This document shows, piece after piece, positions 1-11,834 of a stretch of 64,000 bases of DNA. A program made the position numbers and the translations under genes. Below the pieces are notes generated by a model. It searched no databases and was not told the DNA's origin. It was given only the letters and a program-made list of their open reading frames with translations. The stretch is from positions 17,659,550 through 17,723,549 of the forward strand of contig NC_135559.1 in the NCBI RefSeq assembly GCF_964340395.1, written 5' to 3'. Source of the stretch: Glandiceps talaboti (taxonomy: Eukaryota; Hemichordata; Enteropneusta; Spengelidae). Position 1 is the first letter of the stretch, and the number at the start of each line of letters is the position of its first letter.

Positions 1-412
1 TTCATATGCAATGACATTGTATTTCGACACTAGTCTACATCAGCAGTTCTTCTATATCTCCGCTTGGACTATTTAAGCTCTGGGGGATTGGTTGGGTCAA
101 GGAGAAGTGATGTGAAAAACATATGAGTAAATCAATCCAGTGTCTCCAATTACTGAAGTGATATTCAGTTTGTCAACACAGATTGATGGCTGGCATTAAG
201 TGTTAGCTTGACCTTCACTCAAAATAGTAAATATTGACAGAAGCAGAAAGAAACTGAAACTGTAAAAAAAGCACATGAAACTTTATAAGCAATTACTTAT
301 GTCTCAACTTTGACAGTTTTCATGCTCATGACATTTATATTAATTATTTATAGACATCAGTTTATTGAGAATCTTGTTCATTGTAGCAGTACCTTTCTGC
401 CTCATGTTTGTT

Positions 413-825
413 AGCTGCAATAATTGTAGCGTTTGACGTGATTTTGAGTTTTTTTTCGTCTGTTTTGTGCCTTTTTTCGTTCTGAAGTTTAACCCGAATC
501 AAACGCTACAATTCCTCTTACACAAACGCAAATAGACGGAACCGATTCAGATCTGAATCGCAAAGTTGGGCGGATTTTTCTGCTAAATTACACCTTACCT
601 GGCAAAATATCGGTCATTTCCTAACGCCCAATTCCGTCAAAATCGGCAAATATAGCAAGACATGCAGCATTTTGAAATGGGCGGTACACTGACACCTCAC
701 TCACGTTTTCAATGAGGTCTAGTCTATTTGCGTTTGCGTTAGAGGAATTGTAGCGTTTGATTCGGGTTAAACTTCCAAATGAAAAAACCCTCAAAATCAC
801 ATCAAATGCTACAGTTATTGCAGCT
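413..825. mobile_element. Foldback / MITE-like inverted-repeat element
   Basis: A left arm at about 413-538 and a right arm at about 720-825 are long imperfect inverted copies: AGCTGCAATAATTGTAGC on the left and its near-complement ending GTTATTGCAGCT on the right. The ends of each arm are again partly inverted, with GTAGCGTTTGA and TCAAACGCTAC in the left arm. The loop holds a perfect 18-bp palindrome at 543-560. No transposase is seen, so this is a non-autonomous DNA element. The minus-strand reading frame across it is not a gene. Confidence 0.75.
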
Positions 826-899
826 ACATGTTTGTATACTGTAGGGCTTCTCCACAACTTACATGGCTATCTGTAACATGGAAATGACTTTATTTGCAG

Positions 900-3800
900 T
901 GGTCTCTGGATGGAAAACCAATCAAGATAGATAAATGGGATGGATCTGCAGTCAAGAATACACTAGATGATGCCGCTAAAAAGGTAAAACTTGTCAGTCA
1001 GTCTTAACTCAAATTTGCAGTGAATTCTTTTCATAATTTATGTCAGAAGTTATGCAAATGCATTTGCTATTCGAAAGATGAAACTCTTGACAGCTGTTTT
1101 GTGAATATCGAAAATACATGTTTTTATGTCAAATGTTCTGGAAACGCTTTTGTCACTTGAAAAAAGAAAGCTAGGGTTGATCAGTGTGTACCCATAGAGC
1201 GTAGACCCTCCACCAACTGGTCTATAATGTGTCTCAGCTACAGTAATTTATTGTGAAACACCAAACTATGTGACAACACACAAGAAAATAAAGTTTTGCA
1301 GTTTTGACTCACAACAAAATACTAATGAGTAATGTAGTGCACATTAATACCATGCACAAGCCAAATTGAACAAAAAAAGTATGGAATATATACTCTGGTC
1401 GTTCTACGTAGTGACAAAATGTGTCTACTTCACTGCTTCCTGATGTGTTCAAAATACGAGTCAAAACATTCAAAATTTAATATCCAATATTTTTCTTCAT
1501 TCAGTCGGAAAATACTCATGACTCAGGGTTTTGTCACTACAAGTTTAGTGACTCGGTGACAGTGACAAAGTCCCCCTTAGGTCACTTGTATTTTCCTTGG
1601 AAAAATATGTGGAATTTAGTTCATGACAGACTTGACAGTGTAATATCAGGGAGAAATTACATCATGCATGTACATGTATGTTATGAGTAGAGTCTGCCCT
1701 GTAATGATAGCCAAATTTCATTGTGAGTCAAAATGAGAAAACTGGCATTTCTTGTGAGTCACCACACAGTAAGGGATAGGGGAACACCAAATTTTGATGG
1801 GTCACTAGAAATTGTGTGCATCAGTTGTGCATCAAATTGGCTTAGAAGTTGGAGGGCACATTTGTGAATCTCCTTACACAAGACTCTTTAAGCAGACACA
1901 GACAATCAATACATGTACATGTCCAACTGCAAGGCCTTTACACTTCACTTAGATCTCCAGGCACTATTATGTAACATGCCTGTCAGCTCAGCAAGTTGTC
2001 TTATATTAATTTTCTGATTGCCATGGAAACCAAGTTGATTTGCCAGTGAAGGTGTAATCAGCATATATGCATAGTGTGAAATTGTCTGCAAGTAAATTAC
2101 TTCCCAGGAGGGTTGTCAAGGCAGTCCTTTATCCTGGTTGTAATGTTGCCTCATAGCATGTATAGCCCTTGCAATTGAAATTGCTAAATGAATACATTTT
2201 ATTTTGTCAGACATTTGAAATGCAGTTATATTCATAGACCCTTCACGTGTAGCATGTAGGGTCTACGCTAGAATAAAGTGTTTGTTTTAGTAATTCATAG
2301 ACAATCTGTTGTTTCACCTGTAGAGACTTGTATAGATTATCTTTGATTCAAGTAATTTGTGCAATGATTGACTTTAGAGCAACTCAATATCATGATGACC
2401 TTAGAAATGCAAACATATACTTGAGACAACCTGAGTAATAAATTTGGTTCCACAACATCAGAAATGACCCTTGCTTTGCTTGATATAAATAAAACTGTCT
2501 GGGTTGTGTTCCATCCATCAAAGTTTGATGAAAATTGAATATTTTATTTTATGTTATTTATTTGACGTTGACATTAGTCAGGCAGTCCACACAGGTGACA
2601 AACACCTATATATGTTACAGACATTTAAAGTCTGTTATACATAATTGTTGTGTAAAAACATAGACCCCAAAACAAATATACAACATAGAAATAACAGACA
2701 ATTGACAAAAACTACAGTCACAATACAAGATCAAAGGAAACACCTAAAATTACATTAAATGACACTTTGTACAAATTTGATGAAACAGCATTATTAATCA
2801 GATTTTGGATGATGTGAAAGCATTATCAGCCTGTAATGTCACAAAGATTTGAAGTCTGACATTTCATTGATTTTAACTCTCTGGAAACAGTTTCAGTGAA
2901 ATTTGATCTTGAGAAACCTGTAGTTGTCAATGTGTACCAATTGTTATATATGTTATTTTAACTGAGCAAGTGACCCTGGCAGAATTTGCATAGTTTACTT
3001 AACTACTGCAGGACTTGGGTCATTGGTCAGCATTGCCATCATCTTCAGATTTATTTTGTGAATTTGTACCAAAAATCAAAATGGTTCCAAAAATTAAAGT
3101 ATATCACGTTTCAAAATTAGATCTTGGTAAAATACAAGTAATCAAAATAAAATTGGATTAAATCAATAAGCTTGTTCACTCTTTTACAAACTGTGTGGGT
3201 ATGATAGAATACAGTAAAACTTGAAAAAATGAAATGTGCGAAAGATGTGAACCTGAAATTATGTGTTTGAGCATATTTTGAATTAGAGTGAAATGGGTGT
3301 AATAAATTTATGAATTTATTTCAATCACAGGTACTGTCAGAAAGCTATAGATATAGATATATCATTGTGCGATAGCTTGTACATTTTCGTATTCTTGCAT
3401 TAGTTATTACAGCCTGTTTTATGCCAGTGTTCAATGGCTCTGTTTGATGCAACTTCGCAGAAACCAGAAAGAAACTGCACACCTTACACTTCAAAAAGAT
3501 AAAAAGATTGAATGGACAGGTTTCTAGTTACATTTTCTCTAAATGAAATGAACTAATGTGCCACCATGTAGACATCAATACATTGGTGCCTGCGTGTCTG
3601 TGTCATGTTATGGTATGTTTATTTTATTCAGACTAAATGTAGCAAGAAATAATGATCTTGCAATCTTAAAGTGTAGAATGTGCATCTTCTTTTGGTTTCT
3701 GTGTGGTTGTATCAAACAGAACCATTGAAACATGAAAGGGGCTGTACATGTATATGTATATGTATGTGTTTGTGATATAACACTAATATGAAACAGGCTG

Positions 3801-3832
<32 letters not shown>

Positions 3833-5817
3833 ATATTACACTAATGTGAAACAGGATGTATATGTATGTGTGTGTGATATTACACTAATGTGAAACAGGC
3901 TGTATATGTATGTGTGTGTGATATTACACTAATGTGAAACAGGATGTATATGTATGTGTGTGTGATATTACACTAATGTGAAACAGGCTGTACATGTATG
4001 TGTGTGTGATATTACACTAATGTGAAACAGGCTGTACATGTATGTGTATGTGATCTACATGGGTGTAAAATAAAAAAATGACTAAAGTAAATTTACTTAT
4101 TTCAATTTCAGGTGCTGTGTGAAAGTTATGGCTACAAAGAGAATCATGGTTTGATGGATATCCGACTAGCAATATGTACAATATCGTGTATGTTTGCTAT
4201 AACAGCACTTATTTATGATTACTTGCATCCATTTCCAGAATCCAGACCCATTCTCATTATATGTGTTGTCTCATATCCTTTCAAATGTCAAGTCACCAAG
4301 TTTACTTTATTTCAAAATTATCTGAATTTCAATATTTGCTGAGTTTTTGTTTTATAAGTTGACTGTTCCTTGTGTACTACTGTACAGCTCTATGTTTACT
4401 GGTTCAAATCAGTGTAAAAAGCAATGATGTCGATTTCAAGTTGTGCAGTAAATTTTACATTTTTGTTACATTTAGTTTATAGTAATTTAATAAGTTGTTG
4501 AATTATAATTCCAGTATAATATTACTGATGATTAACACAAGTCAAGATGAACAAAAACAAAATCATGGCAAAGTAGAATGTCAGGACATCGTGTCACGCC
4601 ACCCTCACTTAAAAGGAGCTGACTGATGTGTGAGGGCGCCATGTAATGATGTACATTTGTACAATGTACCTGACAGACATTTCAACAGTAAAGCTTAAAA
4701 TATCAAAAATCAAATATGTTTGAGTCTGAATTTATCATTTAAATATGTCTTGCGGGCTAGTTTGATAGTAAAACGTTTGTGTATTTGTGAAGAAATGGGT
4801 ATGTACCCAACCTCAGCCCTAAATGATGTATCACTGTGTTAAAAACAGCTCCTGAAATGTTGTCATATTCCTTAATTTTCTCACATATTTCATCATGATG
4901 GGTGTTTTAACGGCATACACAACTTTCCAGGAAAAGAATATCTTCCTTGTAGCACACCACAAAGATCCAACAGGAGTAGATCCGGATGATGTGTATACAC
5001 TATCTTCTTCCATGAAAAGGTAAGATAAACGTTTCCGTGATATACTATAAATCAGGGATGTAGATAAGGGCTGGTAGGCAGTGAAAAACAACCGACTACT
5101 CTGTAGCGTTTTGCCGGCTACTTTTTCAGCAATTTGTTTAAAAATTCTTTATTTCAACCAGTATATTTCCATCATTGGGTACATTTCTGAGTCTCATTCC
5201 TAGATATTACTACCTGCTGTTCACATTTTACTGGCTACTTTTAAAACTAGCTTCTTCCCTACAAGTTATTCCTACAGGAGCTTACCCCTTCATGGTCATT
5301 TACTGTTCAATCTGAATTTACTATGACATCATAAATTATTGGTTAGTATTTTTGGAAGTTGGCAAATTTCAAAATACTAACCAATGAATGACCTCCATGT
5401 AAGGCTGTATTTAGTCTGTTAGGCAGTCATTTATGACTTCAACGTTATACTAGTATAGTTCAATCAACTTAGTAGTCATCCCTGAATTATAAAGATGAAA
5501 TGTTTAACTTGTGCTGCTTTCACTTGTCCTTTTTTTTAGTCCTTCTCCAGCCACATTCCCAAACTTCCCCCTCCCCTCAAACGGGTACTTATAACAGTCC
5601 TGATAAATTCTTCATTTCTTTCCACAACAGATTTGATCATATCTATAATCTCACGTTAACCTATACTAACGGAACATCACAAGAAGTTCGGCAAGCGAGC
5701 TTAAAGAAATCTATTGGGACGTGGTACGATGAAAACGGAACACTCCTCGCAGACATATACGAACCAGAAATTAAAAACTTGCATGACAGTATTACAATGG
5801 AGAAGAAAGAAAAGTGA
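900..5817 (+). CDS. SPCS2: Signal peptidase complex subunit 2 (partial, N-terminal exon missing)
   Basis: Exons 900-983, 4112-4272, 4885-5019 and 5631-5817 join in phase to 188 codons ending in TGA at 5815-5817. The protein matches animal SPCS2 throughout. It has the [19 protein letters not shown] start, two membrane segments (about [17 protein letters not shown] and [19 protein letters not shown]) flanking the DYLHPFPES turn, then [16 protein letters not shown], and near the C-terminus YEPEI..LHDSI. SPCS2 is the non-catalytic ER-membrane subunit that links signal peptidase to the translocon; both ends are cytosolic. The first coding exon lies upstream of the window or was not recognised in the first 890 bases; the first visible exon starts in phase 0 after TTTGCAG. 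Intron 4273-4884 is AT-AC type. The other introns are GT-AG. Identity is very secure; only the N-terminus is open. Confidence 0.95.
1380..1612 (-). mobile_element. Dispersed hairpin element, family A, copy 1
   Basis: Read on the minus strand it runs from a paired hairpin (arms around AAGGAAAATA and GAGTATTTTCC) through GAATGTTTTGACT to GAACGACCAGAGTATATATTCC. The same order is found at 25180-25480 and, more diverged, at 16700-16965, all in the same orientation once this copy is inverted. There is no coding capacity. Confidence 0.65.
3735..4060 (+). repeat. 44-bp tandem repeat with TG-rich core
   Basis: About seven copies of a unit of 44 bp (ATATTACACTAATGTGAAAC followed by a TG-rich spacer) lie 50-380 bp upstream of an SPCS2 3' splice site. 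Spacing between ATATTACA anchors is 44 bp at 3833, 3877 and 3921. The first copy includes an expanded TG run. Confidence 0.85.
4273..4884 (+). other. U12-type AT-AC intron of SPCS2
   Basis: The reading frame of exon 4112-4272 ends in TC, and the next conserved residues (YFIMMGVL) start at 4885. No AG lies just before them, so a GT-AG intron does not fit. Instead the intron starts ATATCCTTTC (the U12 donor consensus) at 4273, carries a TTCCTTAAT branch-point match at 4868-4876, and ends in AC at 4883-4884. Joining TC to ATATTTCATC gives Ser-Tyr-Phe-Ile, matching SPCS2 proteins. All three minor-spliceosome signals are present. Confidence 0.9.
5339..5384. repeat. Small inverted repeat in an SPCS2 intron
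   Basis: TTGGTTAGTATTTT at 5339-5352 is repeated inverted as AAAATACTAACCAA at 5371-5384, forming a perfect 14-bp stem with an 18-nt loop. It may be the core of a decayed MITE. Confidence 0.6.
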
Positions 5818-6420
5818 AATCTTTACCATTTTTTTTTGTCAGATCTTATGTATTAAGAGATTTCTTTCTTGCTTTAATTCTTGTCTTAACTTTTACCGTT
5901 AGTTATTGGTGTAGTGTCATGTAAGGAACTCCCTGTGTAGTGATCCCGAAGATATGTCAAACATGTCAGAAAGCTAGGATTAAGAAAAAGTTACACCATT
6001 ATTAGGCACAGAATTGTATTGTCCTTTCATACTTACAAAAACAGATGTTGGAATGAGAATAACTACAACAATACCTTGTTGCTAAAAAAAAAAAACCCTC
6101 TATGCATACAGTTTTTGTGATTATGTGTCTGATAGTGGTGGCACCTTATCTTCAAGACCTCTGCTGATAGTAGACCAAAGTTGAACAATACTACATGTAT
6201 ATTAGTATATTACACAAGATTTATTTCAAAATATACACATAGCAGGCATAATGTAAAATTACTTACGGTTCTGAGAACTTGCCCCCAGAGAAAAAATAGT
6301 TAGAGATTTATGAGATTAATTTTGATGAGCTTAAAGGACAATGAACACTGAGTGTTGGTGATAATGAACAGGATTTGTTGATGAAAAACTACAATAAAAA
6401 TAGTAACATTTCATGTCACA
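5818..6420 (+). other. Probable SPCS2 3' UTR
   Basis: This is AT-rich non-coding sequence after the stop. An AATAAA at 6393-6398 is the first canonical poly(A) signal. A second candidate, AATAAA at 11436-11441, would make a much longer UTR that includes the minisatellite. Transcript ends cannot be decided here. Confidence 0.5.
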
Positions 6421-6530
6421 ATATCTGTCATTTAGCTTAATTTTTTAAGCAGAGTATATGTTTCATGGAAGTCATAGCTAGTAGAGTATAGTTACTGATG
6501 CTGAACTGGGGTGTGTACTCTTCTAGCTCA

Positions 6531-8626
6531 GTGACTTGTCTTGGTGTAGTCTGTGAGGTACAGCCCAGAGACCTGTCTTGGTGTAGACTGTGAGGTACAG
6601 CCCAGAGACTTGTCTTGGTGTAGTCTGTGAGGTACAGCCCAGAGACTTGTCTTGGTGTAGTCTGTGAGGTACAGCCCAGAGACTTGTCTTGGTGTAGTCT
6701 GTGAGGTACAGCCCAGAGACCTGTCTTGGTGTAGTCTGTGAGGTACAGCCCTGAGACTTGTCTTGGTGTAGTCTGTGAGGTACAGCCCAGAGACTTGTCT
6801 TGGTGTAGTCTGTGAGGTACAGCCCAGAGACTTGTCATGGTGTAGTCTGTGAGGAACAGACCAGAGACTTGTCTTGGTGTAGTCTGTGAGGTACAGCCCA
6901 GAGACTTGTCGTGGTGTAGTCTGTGAGGAACAGACCAGAGACTTGTCTTGGTGTAGTCTGTGAGGTACAGCCCAAAGACTTGTCTTGGTGTAGTCTGTGA
7001 GGAACAGCCCAGAGACTTGTCTTGGTGTAGTCTGTGAGGAACAGCCCAGAGACTTGTCTTGGTGTAGTCTGTGAGGAACAGCCCAGTGACTTGTCTTGGT
7101 ATAGTCTGTGAGGTACAGCCCAGTGACTTGTCTTGGTGTAGTCTGTGAGGTACAGCCCAGATACTTGTCTTGGTGTAGTCTGTGAGGTACAGCCCAGACA
7201 CTTGTCTTGGTATAGTCTGTGAGGTACAGCCCAGAGACTTGTCTTGGTGTAGTCTGTGAGGTACAGCCCAGAGACTTGTCTTGGTGTAGTCTGTGAGGAA
7301 CAGCCCAGTGACTTGTCTTGGTATAGTCTGTGAGGTACAGCCCAGTGACTTGTTTTGGTGTAGTCTGTGAGGTACAGCACAGAGACTTGTCTTGGTGTAG
7401 TCTGTGAGGAACAGCCCAGAGACTTGTCTTGGTGTAGTCTGTGAGGTACAGCCCAGAGACTTGTCTTGGTGTAGTCTGTGAGGTACAGCCCAGAGACTTG
7501 TCTTGGTGTAGTCTGTGAGGTACAGCCCAGAGACTTGTCTTGGTGTAGTCTGTGAGGTACAGCCCAGTGACTTGTCTTGGTGTAGTCTGTGAGGTACAGC
7601 CCAGAGACTTGTCATGGTGTAGTCTGTGAGGAACAGACCAGAGACTTGTCTTGGTGTAGTCTGTGAGGTACAGCCCAGAGACTTGTCTTGGTGTAGTCTG
7701 TGAGGTACAGCCCAGAGACTTGTCTTGGTGTAGTCTGTGAGGAACAGACCAGAGACTTGTCTTGGTGTAGTCTGTGAGGTACAGCCCAGAGATTTGTCTT
7801 GGTGTAGTCTGTGAGGTACAGACCAGAGACTTGTCTTGGTGTAGTCTGTGAGGTACAGCCCAGAGACTTGTCTTGGTGTAGTCTGTGAGGTACAGACCAG
7901 AGACTTGTCTTGGTGTAGTCTGTGAGGTACAGCCCAGAGACTTGTCTTGGTGTAGTCTGTGAGGTACAGCCCAGAGACTTGTCTTGGTGTAGTCTGTGAG
8001 GAACAGCCCAGTGACTTGTCTTGGTATAGTCTGTGAGGTACAGCCCAGAGACTTGTCTTGGTGTAGTCTGTGAGGTACAGCCCAGAGACTTGTCTTGGTG
8101 TAGTCTGTGAGGAACAGCCCAGTGACTTGTCTTGGTGTAGTCTGTGAGGTACAGACCAGAGACTTGTCTTGGTGTAGTCTGTGAGGTACAGCCCAGAGAC
8201 TTGTCTTGGTGTAGTCTGTGAGGTACAGCCCAGAGACTTGTCTTGGTGTAGTCTGTGAGGTACAGCCCAGAGACTTGTCTTGGTGTAGTCTGTGAGGAAC
8301 AGCCCAGTGACTTGTCTTGGTGTAGTCTGTGAGGTACAGCCCAGTGACTTGTCTTGGTGTAGTCTGTGAGGTACAGCCCAGAGACTTGTCTTGGTGTAGT
8401 CTGTGAGGTACAGCCCAGAGACTTGTCTTGGTGTAGTCTGTGAGGTACAGCCTAGAGACTTGTCTTGGTGTAGTCTGTGAGGAACAGACCAGATACTTGT
8501 CTTGGTGTAGTCTGTGAGGTACAGCCCAGATACTTGTCTTGGTGTAGTCTGTGAGGTACAGACCAGAGACTTGTCTTGGTATAGTCTGTGAGGTACAGCC
8601 TAGAGACTTGTCTTGGTGTAGTCCTG
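6531..8626. repeat. 37-bp minisatellite, about 56 copies
   Basis: The unit is AGACTTGTCTTGGTGTAGTC followed by TGTGAGGTACAGCCCAG, 37 bp in all. Variants change GGTACAG/GGAACAG, GCCCAG/GACCAG, CAGAGAC/CAGTGAC and TTGGTG/TTGGTA. A decayed flanking piece sits at about 8753-8776. The unit has no stop in any minus-strand frame, and 37 is not a multiple of three, so all three minus frames stay open (the longest is 718 codons). Nothing indicates that this is translated. Confidence 0.97.
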
Positions 8627-10039
8627 TCTGAAAGATCCAGCTATTGGTCCACTTACGTAACCACTCACTACTCAAGGAGCTCATTATATAAGTGGAAGGA
8701 ATGTCTGGATCTTTCAGGCCAGTCTTGGTGCTACTATTTCAAGAAGCTCACTAGCCCAGAGACTTGTCATGGTGTTACTATGTCAAGAGTTTCTTGCGAT
8801 GGATAGTAACACTGAGACAGGTCTATGGTGTACTGTTCTACAGAAGTTATCTGTACTTTTCCGTAGCAATGCTGAAATAGTTTCATTGAATAGGACAGTT
8901 TAGTTTCAAATTGTTACTTATACAAAACAGCGCTAGGATTCCCATACTTTACAATCGGAGTACACTTACCAAGTTGCCGACCTTTTGCCTTATGATGCAA
9001 TGCAGTGTCTATATTTTGGATTCTCTAGCACTAAATACAAAGATATCGTAAGTAGCAAAAATTGTAACCATTGATTTACTAAAATGAGAATTAAATAATT
9101 GTGGTATTTTGTTCAGACCCTGTACTGTACCATTACCAGTGTTTTTACTAGTACGCAATGATTATTTGATAGTATTTGTTGTGCGTAGCCTTGTTCATTT
9201 CAGTGTTTCATCGAAGGCAAACCTTCAATAGGTGTTAGATATCTTGCATGCATTGTCAACTTTACTATTAAACTTTCCTTTTTATTTGTCATTTTTGAGT
9301 TGTCATAAGAAACATGATCAATATTTGAACCAGATGTTGTACACAGAATAAACAGTGGTCCATACATTTCAAAGTGTCTAGTGTGTGTGTGAGGATTCTT
9401 AGTTAAGTTTTCACCTAAGGTGCTCATCGGGTATATTGCCATCAAACAAATTTACCTGTATTGTTGAAATGTCATTACAAACATATAAACATTACCTCAC
9501 TAATAAAGATAGGCCGCAAGATACATCATGTTGTTTAGCCCTAGTCAGTCTCCTCATTGGGTGCTGGCTTGAAACGACACATCTTATCTTGACCAAAAAT
9601 GTTCATCAGTTTGGTAGATTAAATGAGTTGCACAGTTATAATGCACAAGCAGTTCAAAGTTTTTTAGCAGAGAGTTTTCAGTCACTCTTGGTCGATGATC
9701 CTCATGGGTATGACAAATTTCATAGTTACCCCTGACCACTAGGTGGCAGTATAATCTTCCTTGATTGATGATCACCAAAAACAGGGCTTATCACAAACTT
9801 TGAACTGCTTATGCATTGTAACCTATGTAAGTCACATCATATCTTGCAGATGGCAACAACGAGAACTGTACAGTGTAGTTTATCAGTGTATTTCATCTTA
9901 CTTTGTTTCAATAACTACATTGCAATATTTTGTCCCATGAGTTGTACTAGTATTTATTGTAGTGTGTTAGTGGGGGGAAAATTACCATGTTGCCATGACT
10001 ACATGTAAATTTAGGGGACTAAATGCAATTACATGTACA

Positions 10040-10240
10040 CAGCAAAAGTTGAATATTTCTCCAGTACACATACTTCAGTGCTCACTGCCAAAAAGGTTAC
10101 ATATTTGGTTGCTGTACCTTTAATATATAATTGCATGTATGTAGTGAAGACTGAACATTTCTCCAGTACACATACTTCAGTGTTGACTGCCAAAAAGCTT
10201 ACAGTTACAGCAATTGTACCTTTAATACATGTATTACAGA
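10040..10240. repeat. Tandem duplication, about 102 bp
   Basis: Two diverged copies share TTTCTCCAGTACACATACTT and CTGCCAAAAAG, with matching points about 102 bp apart. A TGTACCTTTAATA motif is also shared. Confidence 0.75.
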
Positions 10241-10934
10241 GTGGAGCTGTACAACCAAGGGATATGTATATCCTGACACAACATAATGATGACCTATGAC
10301 CTTTTGTCTTCAAATACTGGTATTGAAGAGGGTTTATCATTTATCTTGTTTTTCGTCCAGTCTCACCAAAATTTGAACAAATTGTGTTTGTTGGTACATC
10401 TGTGCTCTATTGTTCCATGGTTTTTGTTGCTGTGGCAACACTGATAAGTATGCATGTTATTGTATATGTGGGCTACACTAGTAAGGGTGAAGATGGTTTA
10501 TTTGTTTTGATACTTCTCTGTATATTATAATAGATGGAACACAGACAACATTATTTGTTAGGTTGTTGACAAAAGAAGTTTATCAGTGTTGCAAATTTGG
10601 TTGTGAGGAAAGGGGATCAACGCCAGTCGTTGTAATTGTAAAACTGCCAGTCCGCTATACTACTGGTATGTGGCAATGGCAGGAGACTGATTAATGAATT
10701 TTCATGACTAACTGACACTCTTATCAGTCCAAAGAGTACAACATCGATGCTTACATTTAGAATTTCCAGGCATTTGCATAGATTGAAATCAGGAATAAGT
10801 GCCTTTTGGACATTTATTTTTAAATTTTTCCTGCATAATGATAACTTTGCAGCCATATGCAAAGCACTGAAATGTGTTTGGTAGTTCCTGTATTAACCTG
10901 CATTAGGTAGAAATCTAGCCATAGATCTTAGAAG

Positions 10935-11075
10935 GGACCCCCCCCCCCCTCCTCCCCAAGGTTTATGGACCATTTCCAAGATCTATGGTACCCCTCTGAA
11001 ATGTATAGACCCCTCCAAGATCTATAGACCCCCCCCTCCAAGATCTATGGACCCCCTCCAAGATCTATGGTCTAG
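10935..11075. repeat. Short C-rich tandem repeat
   Basis: Four to five imperfect units are built around CCTCCAAGATCTATGGACC, with runs of C between units. Confidence 0.75.
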
Positions 11076-11485
11076 CTAGCATATGAATGTTACTGTTCCG
11101 ATATATTTGTGCTAATTAGATGAGATGAACTTATGAAGTTCATATTTGAGAGGAACTTCTTTTACAAGAAACTTTTTAAGAGAAGTAAAACTTAAAGGAT
11201 AGTTTTCAGTAGCTGAAGTGGTATTTTCAACTGACCTTAGCTCACAGAGTGTGCATGCTTATGAATATGCTAATGAATTTCATGTTATAGCCAATCACAT
11301 GTCAGTATTCTGTACATTTTAATCTGACTAGCCAATCAAATATTTGTTATATTAAAAATATGAATATTATGCCGTGTGTGTACTGGACAGTTTCTTTCTA
11401 GTCCTCCATGTGTGGAATGACATGGTTGTACTTAAAATAAAGAACTCAAAACTCCAAATGTCTGTTATTTTCATTGACTGCAGTG

Positions 11486-11834
11486 GAGACATGATGGGTG
11501 AATGGCTAGAGTGGCCGACTTTGAATCAGCAGATTGCAGGTGTTGGTTTCTGAATGGCGAAAATCATTGGGCAAGGTTCGAACCACGATTGTGTGCCTCA
11601 GATAACCCATCTGTATTTGGGTACCTGGTTAAGATTTAGGTCTTTGCTGATCATTCATTCTCATATTAGAAATTTCCTGTTGTGCAATATTTGTTTCTGA
11701 TCTGATTTGTGGAAAGATGAGACATCCATTAAAGAGTCATTGTGCTGCCATTGATCCATACCAGGGGTAATAATTGTGAGTGCCTTGAGCTCTCAGGAGA
11801 AAAGGCGCATTATAAATCTGCATTATTATTATAT
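11486..11834 (+). mobile_element. tRNA-derived SINE
   Basis: The head resembles a tRNA with RNA polymerase III boxes: box A TGGCTAGAGTGG at 11503-11514 and box B GGTTCGAACCA at 11575-11585. An unrelated body follows, ending with GGCGCATTATAAATCTGC and an ATT-rich microsatellite tail, as is usual for invertebrate tRNA SINEs. It is one apparently full-length copy of about 350 bp. It is not a functional tRNA gene because the acceptor and anticodon stems do not pair well. Confidence 0.8.

Larger units (their letters stand above)
984..4111 (+). other. SPCS2 intron
   Basis: This 3.1-kb GT-AG intron holds one copy of a dispersed hairpin element (about 1380-1612, described separately) and a 44-bp tandem repeat near its 3' end. 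I see no other coding or RNA gene. Confidence 0.8.
8627..11483. other. Intergenic sequence, no gene recognised
   Basis: Only short chance reading frames occur. There is a 102-bp direct duplication at about 10040-10240 and a C-rich repeat of CCAAGATCTATGG at about 10935-11075. AATAAA at 11436-11441 could end a + strand transcript. Confidence 0.6.

Noticed and set aside
621-857. 78-codon minus-strand frame
   Set aside because: It lies across the loop and arm of a foldback element and shows no homology that I recognise.
5500-5630. N-terminal part of the reading frame ending at 5817
   Set aside because: The SPCS2 exon begins after TTCCACAACAG at 5631; the upstream codons are intron that happens to stay open.
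6528-8684. 718-codon minus-strand reading frame
   Set aside because: It is a by-product of a 37-bp tandem unit that lacks stops on that strand; its start is in flanking DNA and no domain is present.
9436-9735. 99-codon plus-strand frame
   Set aside because: No recognisable domain, no splice context, and AT-rich intergenic composition; a chance frame is likely.
11486-11590. Functional tRNA gene
   Set aside because: Box A and box B are present but the cloverleaf stems do not pair, and a SINE body follows.
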